Below, piece by piece: positions 1 to 5,371 of a DNA stretch of 10,633 nucleotides (positions within the stretch are counted from its first letter, which is position 1; the number at the start of each line of letters is the position of its first letter). The notes beneath the pieces were generated by a model that was given only the letters and a program-made list of their open reading frames with translations, had not been told where the DNA came from and did not search any database. The DNA comes from Methanomicrobiales archaeon (GTDB taxonomy: Archaea; Halobacteriota; Methanomicrobia; Methanomicrobiales; JACTUA01), in contig JAJRDF010000073.1 of the NCBI GenBank assembly GCA_028678555.1, positions 1 through 10,633 of the forward strand, given 5' to 3'. The translations under genes were made by a program, and so were the position numbers.

Positions 1-2178
1 CGACGGGTCTACACCCGGCGCCCCACCGACGTGAGGGAGATCCGGGACCGGTTCCGGCACCACGAGGCTGACATCCCCTTTTCCACCCGGTTCCTGATCG
101 ACACCGGCCTCACGGGCGGCGTGGAGTCACCCTCCCTCCGGGTCGATTACCGGGACCTGCGGCCCGCCGATGTGCCGTCACCGGCCCGGGTCTGCATGAT
201 GGACATCGAGTGCGAGGACGAGCGGGGATTCCCCTCGCCGGAACGGGACCGGATCCTCTGCATCACCTGCCATGACTCCTTTGACGACGACTACCTGACC
301 CTCCTCGTGGATCCCGGGGTGCCGCTCCCGGACATGAACTCTCCTGACACGGGCCGGGGCCGGAAGAACGGGTGTTTCACGCCGGGGCGGCACCGGGTCC
401 AGGTCTGCCCTGACGAGACCTCGATGCTCAGAGCACTCGCGGAGTACCTGAAAGCAAAGGACCCGGATATCCTCTCGGGATGGAACTTCCTGGAGTTCGA
501 TGTCCCGTACGTGACCCGGAGGATGGAGGTGCTGGGCCTCTCCCCTGCCTCCCTGGCCCGGATCCCCGGTGAGACGGAGAGGAACGCCCTCCGGGGACGG
601 GCCCTCTTCGACCTCCTGGAGGCCTACCGGAAGATGCACGGGGCCCAGAAGGAGTCCTACCGGCTGGACGCCATCGGCGAGGACGAGCTGGGGGAGTGCA
701 AGGTCAGGTACACGGGGACCCTCTCGGCCCTCTGGAAGGAGGACCCGGCCCGGATGGTGGAGTACAACTTCCAGGACGTGGCCCTCTGCGTGGGGATCAA
801 CCGGAAGAGCCACATCATCGGGTTCTACCGGGAGATCGCCCGGTACGTGGGATGCCCCCTGGACCGGACCCTCAACTCCTCCAGCGTGATTGACATCTAC
901 ATCCTGAGGAAGGCCTTCGGGAAGTTCGTCCTCCCCTCCAAAGGCTACGCGACGGCGGAGGAGTTCGAGGGGGCCACGGTCTTTGACCCGGCCCACGGTG
1001 TCAAGGAGAACGTCGTCGTCCTGGACCTGAAATCCCTGTACCCCATGGCCATGATGACGATCAACGCCTCCCCCGAGACGAAGGATCCGGCCGGCGAGTA
1101 CCGGGCCCCCAACGGCATCCGGTTCCGGAAGGAGCCCGACGGGCTCACCCGCTCGATCCTCTCCGAGCTCCTGGAGGAGCGGGAGGAGAGGAAGGCGCTG
1201 CGCAACCGGCACCCCTCCGGCTCCCCCGAGTACGTCCTCTACGACCTGCAGCAGAACGTCATCAAGGTGATCATGAACACCTACTACGGCGTCAGCGGCT
1301 ATGCCCGGTTCCGGCTCTACGACCGGGAGATCGGCTCGGCCATCACGTCCGTGGGGCGGGCGATCATCGAGCACACCCGGAAGGTGATCGAGGGGATGGG
1401 GTACCACGTCCTCTACGGCGACACGGACTCCTGCATGGTGGAGCTCCCCCCCGCCGACAGGGAGAAGACCGTCGGTATCGCCCGGTCCATCGAGGAGCGG
1501 CTGAACGCATCCTACCGCGAGTTTGCGATGGAGACCCTGAACGCCCCGACCCACTACTTCTCCATCAGGTTCGAGAAGATCTACCGCCGCTTCTTCCAGG
1601 CAGGGAAGAAGAAGCGGTATGCCGGCCACCTGGTCTGGAAGGAGGGGAAGGACGTGGACGAGATCGATATCGTGGGATTCGAGATGCGCCGCAGCGACTA
1701 CCCCCAGATCACGAAGGAGGTGCAGCGGACCACCATCGAGATGATCCTGCGGGGATCCGGCTACCCGGAGGTGAAGGCGTACCTGGGCGGGATCATCAAG
1801 AACTACCGGGCCGGGAAGTATTCCCTGGAGGAGGTCGGCATCCCCGGCGGGATCCAGAAGGATCTTGACCAGTACGAGGTGAACGATGCCCACCGGAGGG
1901 GTGCCATCTACGCGAACAAGTGCCTGGGCACCGACTTCAAGAAGGGGTCCAAGCCGAAACGGCTCTACGTGAAGAGGGTGAAGGCGAAGTACCCCCAGAC
2001 CGACGTTATCTGCTTCGAGTACCCGGACCAGGTACCCCCGGAGTTCGTCATCGACTGGGAGACGATGCTCGAGAAGACGATCCAGCAGCCCATCTCCCGG
2101 ATCATCGAAGCGCTGGGGTGGGACTGGAACGACGTGGATCCCTCACACACCACCCTGGCACAGTGGGGGCTGGGGTGA
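1..2178 (+). CDS. polB: Family B DNA polymerase (archaeal PolB), 5'-partial
   Basis: Replicative DNA polymerase with 3'-5' proofreading exonuclease. The frame is open from base 1, so the N-terminus is outside the window; 725 residues are visible. By recalled alignment to Pyrococcus PolB, the first visible residue matches about residue 90, so roughly 90-100 residues are missing, including most of the uracil-sensing N-terminal domain. A GTG at 31 is internal, not the start. Exonuclease motifs in order: Exo I DIE (202-210), Exo II around GWNFLEFD (about 478-502), Exo III YNFQD (763-777). Polymerase motifs: A, DLKSLYP (1024-1044); B, KVIMNTYYG (1264-1290); C, YGDTDS (1414-1431); then GKKKRYAG, the KKxY-type element (about 1603-1626). 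All catalytic acids are present, so the enzyme looks active. The last residues include HTTLAQW, resembling the C-terminal PCNA-binding motif of archaeal PolB. The function call is very secure. Confidence 0.97.
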   Translation, partial: RRVYTRRPTDVREIRDRFRHHEADIPFSTRFLIDTGLTGGVESPSLRVDYRDLRPADVPSPARVCMMDIECEDERGFPSPERDRILCITCHDSFDDDYLTLLVDPGVPLPDMNSPDTGRGRKNGCFTPGRHRVQVCPDETSMLRALAEYLKAKDPDILSGWNFLEFDVPYVTRRMEVLGLSPASLARIPGETERNALRGRALFDLLEAYRKMHGAQKESYRLDAIGEDELGECKVRYTGTLSALWKEDPARMVEYNFQDVALCVGINRKSHIIGFYREIARYVGCPLDRTLNSSSVIDIYILRKAFGKFVLPSKGYATAEEFEGATVFDPAHGVKENVVVLDLKSLYPMAMMTINASPETKDPAGEYRAPNGIRFRKEPDGLTRSILSELLEEREERKALRNRHPSGSPEYVLYDLQQNVIKVIMNTYYGVSGYARFRLYDREIGSAITSVGRAIIEHTRKVIEGMGYHVLYGDTDSCMVELPPADREKTVGIARSIEERLNASYREFAMETLNAPTHYFSIRFEKIYRRFFQAGKKKRYAGHLVWKEGKDVDEIDIVGFEMRRSDYPQITKEVQRTTIEMILRGSGYPEVKAYLGGIIKNYRAGKYSLEEVGIPGGIQKDLDQYEVNDAHRRGAIYANKCLGTDFKKGSKPKRLYVKRVKAKYPQTDVICFEYPDQVPPEFVIDWETMLEKTIQQPISRIIEALGWDWNDVDPSHTTLAQWGLG

Positions 2179-2194
2179 TCCCCGGCTGAATCCG

Positions 2195-2227
2195 AAAAAT
2201 GGAGTATGGGGGTACTCGTTTCTTTCT
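2195..2227. terminator. Probable bidirectional terminator hairpin after polB
   Basis: The inverted repeat GAGTA (2202-2206) / TACTC (2213-2217) has a six-base G-rich loop. On the + strand it is followed by a T-rich run (GTTTCTTTCT, 2218-2227). On the - strand it is followed by a T5 run (the A5 at 2195-2199). It lies 24 bases after the polB stop and can serve the convergent lipoprotein gene too, although that stop is about 150 bases away. Termination in both directions is inferred from the structure. Confidence 0.55.
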
Positions 2228-2376
2228 GAGGGGATCTCACCGTGGGGGAATCCCGCGTGCCTGCCAGGTAACCACCGCCGTAAGGCAGGCGCCCTCGCTC
2301 TGCCGTCCGTGTTCTGCCGGTCTCGTTGGTCAGATACGTTTGATGTCTGTCCCTGCGGCCAGTCCTCTCATCCCGA
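2228..2376. other. Convergent intergenic stretch with a hairpin
   Basis: This gene-free stretch lies between the terminator and the end of the first lipoprotein gene. It contains a perfect 7-bp inverted repeat, GCCTGCC (2259-2265) / GGCAGGC (2284-2290), with an 18-base loop, and a weaker GGGAT/ATCCC pair just before it. It would form part of the 3' untranslated region of the lipoprotein mRNA. I see no tRNA cloverleaf, no known riboswitch core and no convincing small coding region. A structured 3' UTR or a small RNA is possible but not shown. Confidence 0.3.
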
Positions 2377-2721
2377 TCAGGTCGGGGTGGGCGGGGCTGT
2401 GCACACGCACTGCTGCATGTACTTCACCGCGTCGCAGACCTGGCCATCCGGAAGAATGCAGACACCGTACTGGCTCCCGTCAGGATTCGTCCGGATATTG
2501 TAGGAACCGTGCATATTGTGGCAGTGATCGGCGGCAGGGTTTGCCAGCTGTGCGAGGGTGGTCACTGCCGGCGGGGCCGTGGGTGCAGGGGTGGATCCGG
2601 TCGGTGCGGTCTGGGTACACCCGCAGGCCAGGACGCCGAGTACACAGAGCAGGATGGCGATACCGGGGAGGACATGCTTCCCTGTCCTCCGGGTTCCATG
2701 GTTCTTATCCAGCTGGGCCAT
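2377..2721 (-). CDS. DUF333-domain lipoprotein, single domain copy
   Basis: Predicted 114-residue exported lipoprotein; biochemical function unknown. A basic n-region (residues 1-19, RR at 11-12) precedes a hydrophobic core (21-32) and a lipobox-like LACGC (31-35), where either Cys could carry the lipid. A Thr/Pro/Ala-rich stalk (36-56) follows. Residues 60-105 form one DUF333 unit: ANPAADHC, then the core DGSQYGVCILPDG, then a C-terminal Cys pair region. Cysteines at 67, 88, 96 and 105 match the four-Cys pattern of the family; C107 is extra. DUF333 is known from short bacterial and archaeal envelope proteins, but its role is not established. The signal region and domain align without gaps to the three-copy lipoprotein upstream on the same strand, so the two are paralogs. 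The ATG lies about where transcription should begin, suggesting a leaderless mRNA. Confidence 0.88.
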   Translation of the reverse strand: MAQLDKNHGTRRTGKHVLPGIAILLCVLGVLACGCTQTAPTGSTPAPTAPPAVTTLAQLANPAADHCHNMHGSYNIRTNPDGSQYGVCILPDGQVCDAVKYMQQCVCTAPPTPT

Positions 2722-2743
2722 ACACTACGGATCGTTTCTTACA

Positions 2744-2751
2744 GATAATAT
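2744..2751 (-). promoter_or_regulatory. TATA-like box of the single-copy DUF333 gene
   Basis: On the - strand this reads ATATTATC within GGATATTATCTG, an AT-rich island in GC-rich DNA. It is centred about 26 bases upstream of the ATG at 2721. At the usual archaeal TATA-to-start spacing, transcription would begin on or next to the start codon, and no Shine-Dalgarno sequence is seen. Confidence 0.45.
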
Positions 2752-2928
2752 CCTTGTGTGCGAAGGCAGAATTTGAAAAGACGTCACCTTTTCCCGGCCC
2801 GGGATCCATCCGGGAGAGCGCGGGTGACCCGCCGTGCAGGATGTGGTGCCCATCCAGGAATCCCGGGGGTTTCCCTCTCTCTCACCAGACTGAAGGAAAG
2901 GCCGGGGAGATGACAGGGAATGACGGGG

Positions 2929-2935
2929 AAAAAAA
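2929..2935 (-). terminator. T7 terminator after the three-copy DUF333 gene
   Basis: On the - strand there is an uninterrupted run of seven Ts, 22 bases past the TAG stop of the upstream lipoprotein gene and preceded by an A7 run (2944-2950). T-tracts alone can terminate archaeal RNA polymerase. The long A/T runs are conspicuous in this GC-rich setting. Confidence 0.55.
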
Positions 2936-2957
2936 GAGGTGGGTTTTTTTCGCGTTT

Positions 2958-3560
2958 CTACGGGCACTCGTTCCGGTAGTACGCCCACCCATCGCAGACG
3001 GTACCATCTGCCATGATGCAGACTCCGTACTCGCTGCCGTCCGCGTTCTTCCGGATCTCGTACTTCAGGCCCTGCTCCTCGCAGTAGACCGCCGAGGGGT
3101 TGGCGATACCGGCTCCCGGCATCGCCGGGCAGTCGCCACGGTAATACGCCCAGCCGTCGCATTCGGTGCCGTCTGACAGGATGCAGACGCCGCTCTGGGA
3201 TCCATCGGGGTTCGTCCGGATCTCGTACGTCAGGTTGTCCTCCTCGCAGTAGACCGCAGCGGGGTTGGCCATCCCGGCGGTGCCGTCCTTCAATATGCAG
3301 ACGCCGTACTGGCTGCCATCAGTCGTGTTCGTCCGGATCTCGTACGTCAGGTTGGCTTCCTTGCAGGCAACGGCGGCAGGGTTCGCCATCCCGGGAGGGG
3401 TGGCCGCAGGCGTGGCGGTCGGGGTCGGCGTGGCAGTGCCCGGCGTGGTCTGCGTGCAGCCGCAGGCCAGTGTGCCCAAGATGCAGAGAAGTATCACGAT
3501 GCCGTGGAGGAGAAACCTCGATCGTTTCCGTTCGATAACCATTCGTTCACTCATGTCCAT
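2958..3560 (-). CDS. DUF333 lipoprotein with three tandem domain copies
   Basis: Predicted 200-residue exported lipoprotein of unknown function. An in-frame ATG exists further upstream at 3611, but the ATG at 3560 is preferred: from it, the 20 residues before the hydrophobic core match in length the leader of the neighbouring paralog. Layout: basic n-region (1-19), hydrophobic core (21-32), lipobox-like LACGC (31-35), Thr/Pro-rich stalk (36-57), then DUF333 units at 59-94, 98-144 and 153-199. Units two and three are complete, with four Cys each and the ending CDGWAYYRxxC. Unit one stops after KDGT and runs straight into unit two, lacking that ending and two Cys. The Cys pairs suggest disulfides outside the cell. 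A T7 tract follows the stop. It probably arose by duplication of the single-copy gene downstream or of a common ancestor. Confidence 0.87.
   Translation of the reverse strand: MDMSERMVIERKRSRFLLHGIVILLCILGTLACGCTQTTPGTATPTPTATPAATPPGMANPAAVACKEANLTYEIRTNTTDGSQYGVCILKDGTAGMANPAAVYCEEDNLTYEIRTNPDGSQSGVCILSDGTECDGWAYYRGDCPAMPGAGIANPSAVYCEEQGLKYEIRKNADGSEYGVCIMADGTVCDGWAYYRNECP
2964..3386 (-). repeat. Tandem DUF333-coding repeats
   Basis: Three in-frame coding repeats read on the - strand at 3386-3279 (short), 3269-3129 and 3104-2964. They share near-identical blocks, for example the bases coding for NLTYEIRTN and for YCEE. The shared DNA blocks suggest fairly recent internal duplication, or exchange that keeps the copies alike. 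Confidence 0.75.
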
Positions 3561-3582
3561 CGCTGCACAGTCCGGGCCGTGC

Positions 3583-3607
3583 AGAGAAAAACCTTGTCTT
3601 TTTCTCT
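3583..3607. terminator. Perfect 9-bp inverted repeat with A/T arms
   Basis: AGAGAAAAA (3583-3591) and TTTTTCTCT (3599-3607) are perfect reverse complements around a 7-base loop. The element lies 47 bases after the peroxiredoxin stop and 22 bases before the lipoprotein start, both on the - strand. It could end peroxiredoxin transcription, act as an operator, or supply the AT-rich promoter element of the lipoprotein gene. Position fits all three, and the assignment to terminator is tentative. Confidence 0.4.
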
Positions 3608-3653
3608 CCATTCGCCTGGGAGGAGGAGCCTGCGGGTCCTGCCGCCCTGTTCG

Positions 3654-4139
3654 TCACCGCAGCCGTTCCAGCTCGGCTTTCACCGCTGCGGCATGGCCCC
3701 GGGGCTTCACCTTCCGCCAGACAGCCCCGATGGTCCCGTCCGGCCGGATCAGGAACGTGGCCCGTTCCACCCCGAGGAATGTCCCTGCCAGCAGGGATTT
3801 CTCGTTCCAGACACCGTAGCCTGCCAGCACCCCGTGCCCGCGGTCCGAGAGCAGGGTGTGCAGGAGACCGCGGTCTGCCATGAATTTCCTGTGGCTCTCG
3901 GGCGTATCCGGGCTCATTCCCAGCACCGTGGCGCCCAGGGCCTCGAACTCCTTTATCGCAGCCGTGAACTCCATCGCTTCCAGGGTACAGCCCGGGGTAT
4001 TGTCACGGGGATAAAAATACAGGATTACCCAGCGGCCCCGGAGATCCTTCAGGCAGACCTGCGTTCCGTCCTGGTCCGGGAGGCAGAAGTCCGGCGCCGG
4101 GTCCCCCGGTGCCGGAGATTGCGGTGGTGTCGTCGCCAT
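3654..4139 (-). CDS. bcp: Bcp/PrxQ-type peroxiredoxin
   Basis: Thiol peroxidase that reduces hydrogen peroxide and organic hydroperoxides in the cytoplasm; 161 residues, a usual length for the family. The ATG at 4139 is chosen over an upstream ATG at 4217 because the family fold begins soon after it (PGDPAPDF, 11-18) and AGAGGA lies about 9 bases ahead. The active site is PRDNTPGCT with peroxidatic Cys51. The family Arg is likely the one in ERATFLI. The resolving Cys found five residues on in E. coli Bcp (GCTTEAC) is Met56 here. The only other cysteines are C19 and C29, so this is either a 1-Cys enzyme or one that uses an unusual partner. It lies 87 bases downstream of the deacetylase gene, with its own TATA-like box in between. 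Confidence 0.93.
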   Translation of the reverse strand: MATTPPQSPAPGDPAPDFCLPDQDGTQVCLKDLRGRWVILYFYPRDNTPGCTLEAMEFTAAIKEFEALGATVLGMSPDTPESHRKFMADRGLLHTLLSDRGHGVLAGYGVWNEKSLLAGTFLGVERATFLIRPDGTIGAVWRKVKPRGHAAAVKAELERLR

Positions 4140-4187
4140 GGTGTGGTATCCTCTGAACGAACAGGATCCCACCCGGGACGGGAAAAA

Positions 4188-4195
4188 GGTATACC
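4188..4195 (-). promoter_or_regulatory. TATA-like box of the peroxiredoxin gene
   Basis: The self-complementary GGTATACC is followed on the - strand by a short T run. It lies about 50 bases upstream of the ATG at 4139, predicting a leader of about 25 bases that would include the AGAGGA ribosome-binding site. This suggests the peroxiredoxin can be transcribed apart from the deacetylase gene. Confidence 0.45.
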
Positions 4196-4226
4196 CCGTA
4201 ATCAGAGAATTCCTCAACTCCTGACC

Positions 4227-5213
4227 TCATCTCCGGATCCCGGCAGAAAGTATCTCCACCAATTCCCGGGTGGATTCCCTTGGGGTCCCCTCCGGCCCCG
4301 GGACCGGACTGTCTTCCAGCGCCCGGAAGATCCACCGGATCGCTTCGCCGTGGGACGGGCCGTAGCCGCCTTCCAGGACCAGCGCCAGGGGGACCTCCCC
4401 GGCCGCCATGAGCATCGCGGTCAGGGTGCCGACGTCCCGGGGCAGGAGATCCATCCCCCCCAGCGGGTCGTCATGCAGGCAGTCCTGGCCTGCCGAGACG
4501 ATGACCGCGTCAGGCCGGAAGGAGGCGATGGCCGGGCAGAACACCTCACGGAAGATCCAGGCATAGTCCGCGATGCCGGCTCCCTCCTCCAGCGGGGCGT
4601 TGAGGGTGAAGCCCGTGCCAGCCCCCTCACCCCGTTCCGACGGGTACCCGGTCCCCGGGTAGTGGTGAACCTGGTGGACCGAGCAGTACAGCACCCGGTC
4701 CGTTGCCGAGAAGGCATGCTGGGTCCCGTTCCCGTGGTGGACATCCCAGTCCACGATGGCTATCCTGCTCCCGCGCTCCACCGCGTGCCGGGCCGCGATG
4801 GCGGCATTGTTCAAGAGACAGAACCCCATGGCCAGGTCCCGTTCCGCGTGGTGGCCCGGGGGCCGGACCATGGCCAGGCAGTGCTCCCCGGCGAGGGCCC
4901 GGTCCACCGCGGCGATGGCCGACCCCGCGGCATCGAGCGCCACCCCGAAGGAAGCGGGGGTGATGTAGGTGTCGGGATCCAGGTAGGAGACGGTCCGGGT
5001 CTCTGCGCACCGGTCCCGGAGCCGGCCCAGGTAAGCCGGGCTGTGGATCCGGGCCACCTCTTCCAGGGGTGCCCGGACCGGGGGGAGCCAGGGGATGTTT
5101 CTGGGTACTCCTTCCATTGCCTCCACGAGCCGGCGCTGGCACTCCGGGTGATGGGGCAGGTCATGCTGTGCAAAGATGTCCCCCGTGATGACCGAGACCG
5201 TACCTTTCTCCAT
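4227..5213 (-). CDS. HDAC-family Zn-dependent deacetylase / acetoin-utilization-like protein
   Basis: Arginase/deacetylase-fold amidohydrolase that removes acetyl groups from lysine side chains or polyamines; the substrate is unknown. It has 328 residues from the ATG at 5213, the last good start before the conserved N-terminus. Catalytic elements as in histone deacetylases: RPPGHH with the His pair H121/H122; DWDVHHGNGTQ, with D155 as charge-relay residue and D157 and H159 as zinc ligands; SAGQDCLHDDPLGG with third ligand D244; LEGGY with transition-state Tyr284. All are intact, so activity is expected. The position before D244 is Gln rather than the common Phe (SAGFD). In archaea, chromatin proteins such as Alba or histones, metabolic enzymes, or acetylpolyamines are conceivable substrates. 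It diverges from the prenyltransferase gene and precedes the peroxiredoxin gene. Confidence 0.93.
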   Translation of the reverse strand: MEKGTVSVITGDIFAQHDLPHHPECQRRLVEAMEGVPRNIPWLPPVRAPLEEVARIHSPAYLGRLRDRCAETRTVSYLDPDTYITPASFGVALDAAGSAIAAVDRALAGEHCLAMVRPPGHHAERDLAMGFCLLNNAAIAARHAVERGSRIAIVDWDVHHGNGTQHAFSATDRVLYCSVHQVHHYPGTGYPSERGEGAGTGFTLNAPLEEGAGIADYAWIFREVFCPAIASFRPDAVIVSAGQDCLHDDPLGGMDLLPRDVGTLTAMLMAAGEVPLALVLEGGYGPSHGEAIRWIFRALEDSPVPGPEGTPRESTRELVEILSAGIRR

Positions 5214-5371
5214 TTGCCGTTCCGCCCCGGAAAGCCTCCTGATCCCCGGATCCGCAGGTCTCCCCTGGAAGAACCCTGCGGCGGGTGGGCAGATAAGTCC
5301 TTTCACCGGGTGAGAAATGCACAGAACGCTCATATGGAAAGACGTCTCATCACCGGCCGGAGCACAGGGCG
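5214..5371. promoter_or_regulatory. Divergent promoter region, deacetylase / prenyltransferase
   Basis: This 158-base region separates two divergently read genes. A - strand TATA-like ACTTATCT (5298-5291) could serve the deacetylase. A + strand CATATGG (5331-5337), 35 bases before the ATG at 5372, could serve the prenyltransferase. Between them is a perfect 11-bp palindrome, TCACC-G-GGTGA (5303-5313), placed where one regulator could affect both promoters. Promoter and operator roles are inferred. Confidence 0.4.

Noticed and set aside
178..1893. 571-residue open frame on the - strand opposite polB
   Set aside because: It is a shadow of the polymerase gene. GC-rich codon use leaves the antisense frame open, and the translation is low-complexity (Leu, Val, Pro, Gly, His rich) with no domain.
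2820..2832. 13-bp palindrome GCGGGTGACCCGC as an operator
   Set aside because: It lies over 60 bases upstream of the inferred TATA box of the single-copy lipoprotein gene, in very GC-rich DNA. Nothing else supports a regulatory role.
2199..3176. 325-residue + strand frame across the lipoprotein genes
   Set aside because: It covers both DUF333 genes in antisense and crosses terminators and promoters; the product is low-complexity with no domain.
2964..3386. Repeated blocks read as a possible CRISPR array
   Set aside because: The repeats are in-frame protein-domain copies without constant-length spacers, and one unit is shortened.
3561..3611. Upstream ATG (3611) extending the triple-copy lipoprotein by 17 residues
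   Set aside because: The extension has no ribosome-binding site, covers the inverted repeat, and breaks the length match with the paralog's leader, which starts at the equivalent of 3560.
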